This document shows positions 8,795 to 17,320 of a stretch of DNA of 64,000 nucleotides, one piece after another; position 1 is the stretch's first letter; each line of letters opens with the position of its first letter. The notes beneath the pieces are model-generated. The model worked only from the letters and a program-made list of their open reading frames with translations, was not told the origin of the DNA and ran no database searches. The stretch is from Bacteriovorax sp. MedPE-SWde (GTDB lineage Bacteria; Bdellovibrionota; Bacteriovoracia; Bacteriovoracales; Bacteriovoracaceae), in the NCBI GenBank assembly GCA_001874305.1, contig MPCU01000007.1:162326-226325 (forward strand), read 5' to 3'. Both the position numbers and the translations under genes were made by a program.

Positions 8795-9145
8795 ATGAAA
8801 AAGATTGTCTTTTATTTACTTATATTAGTTTCATCACTCTCTAAGAACTTTAAAAAAGAACTTATAAGTATGCTCGTTAAAGTAAAGAACATGCTTAAAA
8901 CTGAAACTAGAGAGTCTAAGAGGATGTTAGAGATTTATTTTAACTATGCGAATGGGAAATATAATAAGAATCACAAAGAAGATATCGTTTGGGCCAATAA
9001 CCAATTAAAAGATGTTTTTAAGACTTTTGGCGTAGGGGCACTTTTGCTACTCCCATTCGCTCCAATTACATTACCATTCTTAGTTAAACTTGCAGACAAA
9101 TTGGGAGTCTCGATTCTACCTGACTCCTATAATGATGATCTATAG
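8795..9145 (+). CDS. LETM1-like domain protein
   Basis: I prefer the ATG at 8795, after a weak GGA-type site, over the in-frame GTG at 8774. About 116 residues. The C-terminal half reads LKDVFKTFGVGALLLLPFAP then ITLPFLVKLADKLG ... ILPDSY, which follows the membrane-anchoring segment of LETM1 proteins (KD-hydrophobic-PFA-LP-K-LLPS-F). LETM1 is a mitochondrial cation/ribosome-anchoring protein; bacterial members are poorly characterised. One transmembrane helix (about residues 78-97) is expected, plus a hydrophobic N terminus. Last six bases overlap the convergent gene. Confidence 0.6.
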   Translation: MKKIVFYLLILVSSLSKNFKKELISMLVKVKNMLKTETRESKRMLEIYFNYANGKYNKNHKEDIVWANNQLKDVFKTFGVGALLLLPFAPITLPFLVKLADKLGVSILPDSYNDDL

Positions 9146-9496
9146 ATTACCGTACAGTGCTGAGATTAAAATAATACAAAGTCCACAGACACCAAAGATA
9201 TAATCACGAGTAGTTGCAACTTCATCCAGTCTTTTTACAATATCATTAGTAGAAGGCACTCTTCCCATCTCAGAAATGAGCGCTTCACGAACTGACTTCT
9301 TAACTTTTTCCATATGTTCATTTCCTTTAAAGAAGCTAAATCTTAGTCCAACAAGAAAGGTTAAGAAGAAGTAATACGACTTATCAAACTCATCAGGCAA
9401 GAATTGATAAACAGCGACTAACGGAAGTACTGTCACGAAGAAAAGAAATAAGAATAATTTATATTGTAGTTTAAAAATTAGTAAGATGTAGTTCAC
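9140..9496 (-). CDS. Membrane protein of unknown function
   Basis: 118 residues from a GTG start with GGAG nine bases upstream. Three hydrophobic segments are apparent (about 10-32, 40-56 and 99-116), with a basic, amphipathic linker of about 40 residues between the second and third. No family recognised. It converges on and overlaps the LETM1-like gene by six bases. Confidence 0.6.
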   Translation of the reverse strand: MNYILLIFKLQYKLFLFLFFVTVLPLVAVYQFLPDEFDKSYYFFLTFLVGLRFSFFKGNEHMEKVKKSVREALISEMGRVPSTNDIVKRLDEVATTRDYIFGVCGLCIILISALYGNL

Positions 9497-9611
9497 TGTA
9501 GCTCCATTAAGGAATTATTCAATATTCACTCCTAAACCCAGGAGATTACACATTGATTAACTTATTTTTTACTCTATGTTATATGATCTCTTTCTATTGT
9601 AAAATACATTT

Positions 9612-10304
9612 ATGTCAAAAAGAATTAAAGAGGTCCTCATAATAGATGACGATCCGATTTCAAGTAAATTAGTAAATCGGTTTCTTCCCACTGATGAATT
9701 TCATGCAGTAGAAGTAAGTTGTATTTCTGAGGCAGTTGAGTACTTATTAGAAAATACACCTCATATTATCTTCTTAGATATAATGCTGCCAGAAATGTCA
9801 GGACTCGAGTTTCAACAAGAATGTAAGGACCTCATTCCAAAAGAATCTATTCTCATAATGCTAAGTTCTCGTACAGAAAAAAAAGTCATTCACAAAGCAA
9901 TGCAAAATGGTGCTGCCGATTACATTATTAAACCAGCGACAAGAAATACCGTAATGACAGCCGTCAAGAAACACCTAAAAGGCCAAAGTGTTTTCTCAAA
10001 AGATTTTCTTCCAAATGAGATGCTTGACTGCACAATGACTGTTCAGGCCGAACTAAAGGCACTAGGGGAAACTGATCTGCTCATACACTCTCCGATTAAA
10101 TTTGAAAGTGAGGAAAAGATACGTATTACAGGAAAAGTTTTAAGTGACATTGGCTTTAGTGAAGATCAATTTATAGTTAATAGTAAATATCTTAATAAAG
10201 TTTCTTCAGCAAAGTACACTGGAGTAACTTTTAGAGGTGCTAGTAATAAAGTAATTAAAAATATCAGAGGAATGATTATTCGTTGGAATAAATTATTTGA
10301 TTAG
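9612..10304 (+). CDS. Response regulator, REC plus possible PilZ-like output domain
   Basis: 230 residues. The receiver domain (about 7-125) has the acidic cluster Asp12-Asp14, phospho-acceptor Asp56 in IIFLDIMLP, Ser85/Ser86 and Lys107. The C-terminal 100 residues are beta-rich (DLLIHSPIKF ... IRITGKVL ... GVTFRG), reminiscent of PilZ-type barrels, but the RxxxR c-di-GMP signature is not seen, so the output is unassigned. The next gene encodes a similar protein eight bases downstream, indicating an operon. No DNA-binding domain is visible. Confidence 0.8.
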   Translation: MSKRIKEVLIIDDDPISSKLVNRFLPTDEFHAVEVSCISEAVEYLLENTPHIIFLDIMLPEMSGLEFQQECKDLIPKESILIMLSSRTEKKVIHKAMQNGAADYIIKPATRNTVMTAVKKHLKGQSVFSKDFLPNEMLDCTMTVQAELKALGETDLLIHSPIKFESEEKIRITGKVLSDIGFSEDQFIVNSKYLNKVSSAKYTGVTFRGASNKVIKNIRGMIIRWNKLFD

Positions 10305-10311
10305 GAATTAG

Positions 10312-10995
10312 ATGAAGAAGATACAGCTCGTTGATGACGGTCCAATTATAAGAAAACTTTTAAAGAAGACTCTTGAAAAGAGTAACTATGAAGTTATGGA
10401 TAACTCTACGACTAAAGAATTCCTAGAGAATTTTTCTGAATTTGAACCAGACCTCTGCCTAATTGATATTAATATAGATGATATAGGTGATGGGCTCGTT
10501 CTTATAAAGGCCATTAGAAATAAAATTGGAAACACATTGCCAATAATCGTAATCTCATCACATGAAGATACCCGTGATATCAACCTGGCCTTGAATGCAG
10601 GGGCCAATGATTATATTTGTAAGCCAGTGGACTCTATGATTCTACTGGCAAAGGTGGCAAGCTTCCTTAACGGTGTAAATGAAAGTAGCCTTCCTATTTT
10701 TAATCTACCAAGTGGATCAGATAATACGATCTATATTTCACAAGACTTACAAATTAAAACAATTAATGAATATGGAGTTGAATTTATTTGTCCTGATTAT
10801 ATTTATCAAAATACCTATATTAATATTAGTGGCTATATTTTAAAACTTCTTGGACTTGATAGAGATGATATTCGATTAAAAGTAATCTCAACAGAAATAA
10901 ACAAAGAGACAGATCAAATAATTAGTTATGCTCAATTTCAGGAAGACGACGAGGAATTACTTAATAAGGTCAGAGACTATATTGTTAACTCGTAA
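10312..10995 (+). CDS. Response regulator with related C-terminal domain
   Basis: 227 residues. Receiver domain with acidic pair Asp8-Asp9, phospho-acceptor Asp52, Ser82/Ser83 and Lys104. The C-terminal half (about 130-225; VEFICPDYIYQNTYINISGYILKLLG region) lines up loosely with that of the preceding regulator, suggesting tandem duplication. Ribosome site AGGA before the ATG. A signalling function without direct DNA binding is likely; partner kinase not evident nearby. Confidence 0.8.
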   Translation: MKKIQLVDDGPIIRKLLKKTLEKSNYEVMDNSTTKEFLENFSEFEPDLCLIDINIDDIGDGLVLIKAIRNKIGNTLPIIVISSHEDTRDINLALNAGANDYICKPVDSMILLAKVASFLNGVNESSLPIFNLPSGSDNTIYISQDLQIKTINEYGVEFICPDYIYQNTYINISGYILKLLGLDRDDIRLKVISTEINKETDQIISYAQFQEDDEELLNKVRDYIVNS

Positions 10996-11001
10996 ATTAG
11001 G

Positions 11002-11030
11002 CAAAAAAAAGAGCGACTAAAAAGTCGCTC
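11002..11030. terminator. Rho-independent terminator, mainly for the cold-shock gene
   Basis: Perfect 8-bp stem GAGCGACT/AGTCGCTC with a short A/T loop at 11010-11029. Read on the minus strand it is followed by seven or more U, a textbook terminator for the cold-shock gene; on the plus strand the tail is poorer. Confidence 0.85.
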
Positions 11031-11054
11031 CCTTCACTTGAGTATATAGCGTAA

Positions 11055-11249
11055 TTAGATTCTTTTTACGTCTACTGCACAAGGACCTTTACGTCCTTCA
11101 CCTACTTCGTACTCAACTTCGTCACCTTCAGCGATTGTTCCGCCTGCAAGTCCTGTTACGTGTACGAAAATATCAGCGTCACCGTTTGATGGTGTAATAA
11201 ATCCGAAACCCTTCTCTTCATTAAAAAATTTTACTTTTCCTGTTTCCAA
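11055..11249 (-). CDS. Cold-shock domain protein (CspA family)
   Basis: I choose the TTG at 11249 as start: AAGGAG ends six bases before it, whereas the upstream in-frame GTG at 11273 would put that site inside the coding region. This gives 64 residues, close to the usual 66-70. The RNP1 motif KGFGFI and RNP2-like DIFVHV are intact, and the ending GPCAVDV matches the GPQAxNV consensus. It is an OB-fold single-stranded nucleic acid chaperone in the cytoplasm. The leader carries two hairpins (separate entry). Confidence 0.93.
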   Translation of the reverse strand: METGKVKFFNEEKGFGFITPSNGDADIFVHVTGLAGGTIAEGDEVEYEVGEGRKGPCAVDVKRI

Positions 11250-11273
11250 AATATGCTCCTTAAAAAAATCCAC

Positions 11274-11322
11274 GAGTACTTATTTGGTCGTACTCAAAAA
11301 AAAACTAAGTGTATTTACTTAG
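11274..11322 (-). promoter_or_regulatory. Cold-shock mRNA leader: two hairpins, one terminator-like
   Basis: On the minus strand a CTAAGT/ACTTAG stem (11305-11322) is followed by nine U (11304-11296), then a second stem GAGTAC/GTACTC (11274-11295), then the AAGGAG ribosome site. The first hairpin may simply terminate the upstream thioesterase transcript, or act as an attenuator if the csp promoter lies upstream in the AT-rich stretch 11323-11412. The second could occlude or expose the ribosome site with temperature. Both roles are inference. Confidence 0.5.
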
Positions 11323-11412
11323 CTCATATACTAAATAACTTATTATCATATATCTAGTCTATTTTTATTGTTTTCACAAAAAACCAATAAAAAATACCTG
11401 ATATACGAAATT

Positions 11413-11835
11413 TCAGTGTAACTTACCAAATCCTATCGGTATTTTCACCATTTTTTTAACGCTATAATCAAAAAACACTATTCCTGTCTTTGCTCTGGCC
11501 AGTTCTTTACCTGTAGTTTTGTTAATTAGATGATAAATGAGGTCAAATCCATAATCAGAAATATCATCAATATAGAGCTTAAGCTCAATCAGATCCCCTC
11601 TGTGACCTTCTGACTTGTATATGATTAATGAGTCGACTTGGATGATTCCAGGACCAAATAGGTCTAATTCAGACTGTCCTAAGGACTCAAGGTAGCGGAT
11701 TCGTGCCTCGTGACAGAGGGTAAGAACAGAATCATTACCCATATGCCCACCATAATTAATAAAATTTACGAGTAATGGAATCTCTGTAGTATAAACTTCT
11801 TCTTTATCTGGAATATTAAGCCTTAATCTGGCCAT
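11413..11835 (-). CDS. Hotdog-fold acyl-CoA thioesterase (4HBT-like)
   Basis: 140 residues, the normal size for a single hotdog domain. The N-terminal active-site loop reads VNFINYGGHMGNDSVL, corresponding to the D-x-D-x-x-GHVNN pattern of the 4-hydroxybenzoyl-CoA thioesterase/YbgC group, followed by the long central helix (ARIRYLESLG). The usual catalytic Asp before GH is Asn or Gly here. It likely hydrolyses acyl-CoA thioesters in the cytoplasm; substrate unknown. Strong GGGGGAG ribosome site. Confidence 0.8.
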   Translation of the reverse strand: MARLRLNIPDKEEVYTTEIPLLVNFINYGGHMGNDSVLTLCHEARIRYLESLGQSELDLFGPGIIQVDSLIIYKSEGHRGDLIELKLYIDDISDYGFDLIYHLINKTTGKELARAKTGIVFFDYSVKKMVKIPIGFGKLH

Positions 11836-11864
11836 TGCTCCCCCTAGGAAAAATATCTTAGAGG

Positions 11865-13202
11865 TTACCTTATACTACAAGGATATGTACTTCTAGCAGT
11901 AATTTCACATGCTGTTTTCATAAAGCCACCAACTTTTCTACAGGCCTCAAGCGCGAGCCTTCTTTGTAGACAACTATTTGATCTTGAGTTTGATTTTACG
12001 TTACGTCTATAACGTGTACTAGCAGGTCTTCTTTTTTGTGTCTGACTTTTACTAATCAGTTTTTGGATTTGTTTCATCATTTCTTTATTTTGAGTGATGA
12101 GTTTCACTTGATTGTCATGATTAGCTGTTACTTTGAGCATGGCCTCTACAATAGAGTCATTAAGGCCTGCCTTTTTCAAATACAATATTTCATCTATTTC
12201 AAAATTCTTATAGCGTTTATTAGTTGCCATGACCTTTGCTGAAATTATTGAAGGAGAGAGCCCGCTCTTTTTTAGCTTAATTATTTTTGCCACATTAAAC
12301 TCAACAGGACCAACTGTAGAAAGCTTTAAATGATACTGAACTGATTTTGGTAGTTTATTAATGGCACTACTATCAAGTTCAACCAGTTTTTGATAATTAG
12401 CCATTCTACTATTTTTCTTACTCTTTTTTATTAATTTAATAATATTAGTTATCGCCTCATCACGATATATAGAGTTTGGAAAGGAGTCTATATAATCTAA
12501 ATGTTCAGAGATCATATTAGACTTTTTTACTTTTTCAAAATCTAATCTTTCTTTGTTTTCAATATTTACAATGGCCTCTCTCGCAACTTCAACATTTGGA
12601 GAAGTAGGATACTTTAATAAAAAGTCATTATATGCAACTTTAGAATTAGAGTTTAAAGTCCTCTCCCAGGCAACACTCTCCTTTACTGAGTTATGATTAG
12701 TTTCAATAGTATCGCGAAGTGTTTTAATCATTGATCTCTTTAATACGTAAGGATTAACTATTGAAGGCTTATCATAGACAATAAGATAAGGGCGATTCAT
12801 CTTATGAGATTTCTTATATTTCCATCGATAAAAAACAGAATGTTTAGCACCAGATTTTGCAGTCATCGTTATATTTTTAAAACTATCATAGTATTTATTA
12901 AACCATTTATTAGATGCTCTTCCATTGAAGTAGCAAAGAACCTTATGCTTACCTGCTGGAACATTTAATTTAATTATATGATGATAATTAACCTTACCTA
13001 TTTCAATTTTATTAACATAGAGAGTACAGCTTCCAGACCTATTATATTGAGAAAAGTACAGAATAGACCTGCCTGGAGTAACAGAATCATTCAAGGAGTT
13101 ATTTCGTTTTAATGTAGAATGAGTTGGACCTATATTTGTCCTCGCACTAGAACATCCAATCAGAAGGAATATTAAAACTAAAAAGATAGTATTTCCGGCC
13201 AT
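11865..13202 (-). CDS. Lipoprotein with DUF2846-like and helical repeat regions
   Basis: 445 residues with lipobox LLIGC (Cys17), so probably an outer- or inner-membrane lipoprotein. Residues about 40-150 form a beta-rich domain (SILYFSQYNRSG, VPAGKHKVLCYF, YRWKYKK) resembling DUF2846. Residues about 170-300 are helical with short tetratricopeptide-like stretches (YNDFLLKYPTSP, YIDSFPNSIYRD). Two related segments near 310-350 (KIIKLKKSGLSPSII, EILYLKKAGLNDSIV) form a short internal repeat. The C terminus is basic and Cys-rich. Function unknown; it may bind the cell wall or another envelope protein. Confidence 0.75.
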   Translation of the reverse strand: MAGNTIFLVLIFLLIGCSSARTNIGPTHSTLKRNNSLNDSVTPGRSILYFSQYNRSGSCTLYVNKIEIGKVNYHHIIKLNVPAGKHKVLCYFNGRASNKWFNKYYDSFKNITMTAKSGAKHSVFYRWKYKKSHKMNRPYLIVYDKPSIVNPYVLKRSMIKTLRDTIETNHNSVKESVAWERTLNSNSKVAYNDFLLKYPTSPNVEVAREAIVNIENKERLDFEKVKKSNMISEHLDYIDSFPNSIYRDEAITNIIKLIKKSKKNSRMANYQKLVELDSSAINKLPKSVQYHLKLSTVGPVEFNVAKIIKLKKSGLSPSIISAKVMATNKRYKNFEIDEILYLKKAGLNDSIVEAMLKVTANHDNQVKLITQNKEMMKQIQKLISKSQTQKRRPASTRYRRNVKSNSRSNSCLQRRLALEACRKVGGFMKTACEITARSTYPCSIR

Positions 13203-13237
13203 TCGAATCTCCCGTTCATAATATTATACAAGTAACA

Positions 13238-13308
13238 TTTCTCTCAACCTAGACATAAATCGTTTCGTATATATACGGCCGTACAGAGATTTATTCTAAG
13301 AGAGAAAT
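13238..13308. promoter_or_regulatory. Divergent region with inverted repeats
   Basis: In the gap between the lipoprotein and the plus-strand protease, ATTTCTCTC (13238-13246) is mirrored by GAGAGAAAT (13300-13308), enclosing a perfect 12-base palindrome CGTATATATACG (13266-13277). These could be operator sites for either gene. Confidence 0.3.
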
Positions 13309-13383
13309 ATAAACACCTTAAATCACGATCACTTTTAGGCATAAGAATTGCAATATTTTCAGTGAACAACAATAGGATAGATC

Positions 13384-14781
13384 ATGCAAAAATCGAAAAT
13401 CATTGGATTATTCATTTCTTTACTTCTTCTCGTATCTTGTGGAGATGATAATGAACCAGCAGGTGTCTACTATTATGATATGGAGCAATTAACAGTTAAT
13501 AATCTTGATGATTTTTCAAGTAGAGTCGCTCAAGCATCTATATCAACTGATGCTCCTAGTGGCCTAGCGTTAGTAATTAAAAAAGATAAAATTGGTGTAA
13601 GTGCAAAGTTATCGACTTGTACAAGCTTTCTAATTTCAAAAAATCAAATCATGACGAATTCTCATTGTATACCTAATCAAATTAAAGCGGATAAGAACGT
13701 AGATTGTTCTAAGCATATGGCCTTTATCATTAAGACTGACAATGGAATAACAAAATCGAGATGTAACAAAGTCATTCAATATTCAAAATTAACAAATGGA
13801 AAAACAGATGCACCTGATTATGCGATTGTCGAAATAAAGAATAATATTGATGAAAGAAATATATTTGAAATATCAAGACAAGGAATCAAAAGTAAAGAAG
13901 CGACGGTAATCCATTCTTTTGATACATATTACAATGGATCAATTTTTGGAAACTACCGTATGAGCAAATGTGTTTCCTATGACAAGTCAGTGATTGGATC
14001 ATTCTTTAATAAGAGATCTTCTATAGTTCCACTTTTTAGAAATGATTACTATTATAGCTCATGTAAAATAATTCCAGGCAACTCAGGTTCTCCAGTTATA
14101 AAGAATAGTTCAAGAAGTGCAATAGGCGTTGTCTACGCGTCACAAGACAAGACTTATTCTAAACTTAATAATAAAGATATAGATTTAAGTAAAATTAATA
14201 GATTTGGTGTAATGACAAACTTTGCTTGCCAGTCCATTAAAGGCTTTAATGAAGATCGTAAAATCGCTTGTAAGGAGTTTTTAAGAAAGGAAGACGAGTT
14301 AAAGAAAGAATTTCACGATGGTTTACTGGCCGAAGCAGGTGAAAGAATTAAAGAAAAAGTAACACAGAAACTGAGAATGCTACCTCAGTCTTTTAGATTT
14401 GAGAATATATCAAAGACAGATAAGATGACATTAAACCTCAGTCCTCTTTGTATGGTGCCTCTTGATAAGTGGCCTCAACAAGAGACTGATAAAATAAAAG
14501 AGGAAGGCTTCATCTTTATGAAGAAGAAGACCTATACTGCAATTATACCTTCATACAGAGTAAACTTTGAAATGGAAGTAAATGAATATGGTGTATTTGG
14601 AACATCTTTAAAAATTGAAGATATTATGGATAAGAAGTTACAAGTAGATGATCTTGAAGAAGTATCTGAAGTAGAAAAAGATTTGGCAACAATGACGATG
14701 AGAATGTCTACGCTAGGCCAAGATATCGTTCTTCCTCTTAAGTTAAGACTTTGTACTCAAGAGGAAGTAGATACGAATTAA
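13384..14781 (+). CDS. Trypsin-fold serine protease lipoprotein
   Basis: 465 residues with lipobox LLVSC (Cys19). The protease domain spans about 60-290 with His94 (TNSHC), Asp145 (DYAIVEI) and Ser234 (PGNSGSP); GNSGSP is characteristic of the V8/S1B-like branch. A further 170 residues (about 295-465) include a helical linker and a beta-rich C-terminal domain with two cysteines that I do not recognise. Predicted to be tethered to the envelope and act on periplasmic, surface or prey proteins. Ribosome site AGGAT before the ATG. Confidence 0.85.
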   Translation: MQKSKIIGLFISLLLLVSCGDDNEPAGVYYYDMEQLTVNNLDDFSSRVAQASISTDAPSGLALVIKKDKIGVSAKLSTCTSFLISKNQIMTNSHCIPNQIKADKNVDCSKHMAFIIKTDNGITKSRCNKVIQYSKLTNGKTDAPDYAIVEIKNNIDERNIFEISRQGIKSKEATVIHSFDTYYNGSIFGNYRMSKCVSYDKSVIGSFFNKRSSIVPLFRNDYYYSSCKIIPGNSGSPVIKNSSRSAIGVVYASQDKTYSKLNNKDIDLSKINRFGVMTNFACQSIKGFNEDRKIACKEFLRKEDELKKEFHDGLLAEAGERIKEKVTQKLRMLPQSFRFENISKTDKMTLNLSPLCMVPLDKWPQQETDKIKEEGFIFMKKKTYTAIIPSYRVNFEMEVNEYGVFGTSLKIEDIMDKKLQVDDLEEVSEVEKDLATMTMRMSTLGQDIVLPLKLRLCTQEEVDTN

Positions 14782-15207
14782 TTATTCGCAGTGGCTTCTG
14801 TTAAACATGATTTCATCAAGGTTATCTTCAGTCACTGGAACATCTTTTAGATCAAATACTTTATGGCCCCAATCAAACATATAGAGTTTAAGATCAACAT
14901 CTTCAGAAACAGAAACACCGATTGCGGCCATCGACTCTAGAAAGTGCTCAGCAAGCATACACTTATATTTCTTACCATAAAGGGCCTTCGTATCTTTTAT
15001 AATATCTTTGTAGTCCCTACCGTTAACTTCAATTAGAAAATGTCTCTTATCTTCATCAAAGAGTTCAGGGTTTTTAACCTCAATATAGTCCCCACGACCT
15101 AACATCCATCCATACTTGATATCTGTAAAAGGTGATTTTTCAGCTAAAACTGAAGCTCCAGCAAGGTTGAAAAGCATAACTAATAGAATAAGAGTAAATG
15201 ATTTCAT
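14782..15207 (-). CDS. Exported hypothetical protein
   Basis: 141 residues with a signal peptide (cleavage likely after GASVLA). The mature part is a small mixed alpha/beta domain with two cysteines (one in KCMLAEHF, one in the terminal HCE). No family recognised. Good ribosome site AAAGGA six bases upstream. It abuts the convergent protease gene without a gap and is divergent from the TonB receptor. Confidence 0.65.
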   Translation of the reverse strand: MKSFTLILLVMLFNLAGASVLAEKSPFTDIKYGWMLGRGDYIEVKNPELFDEDKRHFLIEVNGRDYKDIIKDTKALYGKKYKCMLAEHFLESMAAIGVSVSEDVDLKLYMFDWGHKVFDLKDVPVTEDNLDEIMFNRSHCE

Positions 15208-15280
15208 CGATAATCCTTTAAAACACTATGTTTTTTTCAATAATGTGTACGCTTAATGTTTTAAATGATATAAGTTTTAT

Positions 15281-17320
15281 ATGTCAAACTTTTGTTTTTT
15301 TCACAGAGACACACTGAATAAAGTACAGAGTATTCTGCTACTTGCTGTTGTATTCTCAGTGAACTCATATGCATTTACATCTGATACTACTTACTCTTCG
15401 AATGAAGAGACTATTTATGTATATAGAGAAGAGGATGATAAAACAGGGCTCATTGATGCCGCGGTTAAAACAGAAGTCATATCATCACAAGATATAGAGC
15501 AAGGCCACTACCTAGATCTCTCACAGGCCTTATCTGAGATTCCAGGCGTATCAAGTAATTCAGTTGAAAGAAGATCTGGAGCAAAGACTGCTTTGATTCA
15601 AGGCTTTGGTGAAAATAGCGTCCTAATCATGATAGATGGAACTCCAGTATCCCAGAACTCATCGTTTGGTTTTGATCTGGGACAAATCTCTACAGAAAAT
15701 ATAGAAAAGGTAGAAGTTATAAAAGGTGGAGCATCAGCGCTCTATGGAAGCCAGGCAATTGGTGGCGTCATCAATATTGTAACGAAGAGACCAGAGAATA
15801 AGAAAGAACTATTCTTAGATATCTCTTCCGGTATGGGTGCATCAGAGAGTATAGCTACAACAAAGAATGCCAAGCTTCTCTACTCTGCTAGAGACTTTGG
15901 AATAGGTCATAAGGTATCATTCTCTATCAGAGAACAAGAAGGATATGATCTAGATAACGATTCGCTTGTTGAAGATGGTGTTGCTTTTGAAAAAATTAAT
16001 TCATCTCTATATTTAGATAAGAAATTTGGGAATAATCTCGTTTCAATCAACTACCTCTTCTTTAAAGATACTATTGAGTCACACACATCAAGACCATTTG
16101 GTTCAAGTGCATTTGGAAAACTAGATAATAACACTAATACTACAACTCATAACCTTAAGCTTACTAATATTAGAAAGCTTAATAATGGAAGTTTGAAGTA
16201 TTCAGTAAATGCAGAAATAATTTCAGATGACCTGAACTTAAATGATAACCCAAAAACAGTCTTTAAAGAAACTTACAAACAAACAGACTACTCAGCCTAT
16301 AGGGCAGAATTAACATATGATCCCATTATTAATGAAGAACATGCTCTAACAATGGGGCTTCTGTATAAATCAGATGTCGTTGATCAAAGAACTACGATTC
16401 AGCAAACTGATGAAGTTATCGTTGAAAATAATGATATTGAAAATAAGCGAGTTTGGGCAGCAGAGGCATTTATCCAAGACAACTTCTCATATGGTAATTT
16501 TGAAATATCTCCTGGAGCAAGACTTCAGTATGACAGCAGCTATGGAACTCACATATCTCCAAAAATAAATATTTCTCACTTCAATGATATTTCAAATTCA
16601 GTAAAACTAAAATCGTGGCTAACGGTTGGAACGGGGTTTCGCGCCCCATCTATTAAGGAGAGATTCTTCACTCTAGATCATTCTTCAGTTGCTAATTACA
16701 TTGTTAAAGGAAATGACTTTCTGACTCCAGAGAAATCATTAAGCCTTCAACTTGGAGAAGAGGTACAATTTGGCAAAGACCATTCAGTACATGCAAATAT
16801 ATTCTATAATCAAATAAGTAACTTAATCGAATCGGTAGAGAAAGATAGTGATACTAGTACTCGTATTTTTACATATGAGAATCTAGAAGAAGTCACAGCA
16901 CATGGAATAGAGCTGGGGTCTAAGACTCAACTACATAATAAGATTACTCTCGGTATGAATTACAGCTATACAGAGACTGTGAATAAATCGACAGGCCTAA
17001 TGCTAACGAATAGACCTCTATATCAGGCAAATACTAAGCTAACCTACTCACCGATTGAAAAACTACAACTAACGGCCAAGGCGAATTTTACGGGTAAGAA
17101 ATATACTAGCGAAGACAATACAGAAATTAATAAGTCTTATACAACAATGGACTTTAAAGTTAACTACAACTTCACAAAGAAGCTCAATATCTATCTTGGT
17201 ATTAATAACTTTCTCAATGTTACCAAAGATCCAGCACAAGACAGCGTAGTTTCACTAACGGATGACAGACCATCTCTAGGCCAATTTATATACACTGGTC
17301 TAAAAGTGAGAGGTTTTTAA
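15281..17320 (+). CDS. TonB-dependent outer-membrane receptor, probably for haem
   Basis: 679 residues: signal peptide to about residue 31, TonB-box-like segment EETIYVYRE, plug domain (about 50-170, with ALSEIPGV, LIMIDGTPV and IEKVEVIKGGASALYGSQAIGGVINIVTK landmarks), then a 22-strand barrel. A GTGFRAP motif and a following TPEKS motif correspond to the FRAP and NPNL-type boxes found in haem and cobalamin receptors. Substrate is inferred mainly from the downstream HmuY-like gene, whose ATG overlaps this stop by one base (TAATG). The ribosome site is weak and no convincing Fur box is seen. Confidence 0.85.
   Translation: MSNFCFFHRDTLNKVQSILLLAVVFSVNSYAFTSDTTYSSNEETIYVYREEDDKTGLIDAAVKTEVISSQDIEQGHYLDLSQALSEIPGVSSNSVERRSGAKTALIQGFGENSVLIMIDGTPVSQNSSFGFDLGQISTENIEKVEVIKGGASALYGSQAIGGVINIVTKRPENKKELFLDISSGMGASESIATTKNAKLLYSARDFGIGHKVSFSIREQEGYDLDNDSLVEDGVAFEKINSSLYLDKKFGNNLVSINYLFFKDTIESHTSRPFGSSAFGKLDNNTNTTTHNLKLTNIRKLNNGSLKYSVNAEIISDDLNLNDNPKTVFKETYKQTDYSAYRAELTYDPIINEEHALTMGLLYKSDVVDQRTTIQQTDEVIVENNDIENKRVWAAEAFIQDNFSYGNFEISPGARLQYDSSYGTHISPKINISHFNDISNSVKLKSWLTVGTGFRAPSIKERFFTLDHSSVANYIVKGNDFLTPEKSLSLQLGEEVQFGKDHSVHANIFYNQISNLIESVEKDSDTSTRIFTYENLEEVTAHGIELGSKTQLHNKITLGMNYSYTETVNKSTGLMLTNRPLYQANTKLTYSPIEKLQLTAKANFTGKKYTSEDNTEINKSYTTMDFKVNYNFTKKLNIYLGINNFLNVTKDPAQDSVVSLTDDRPSLGQFIYTGLKVRGF

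Noticed and set aside
15208..15280. Fur box before the TonB receptor
   Set aside because: The AT-rich gap has no convincing GATAAT repeats in palindromic order.
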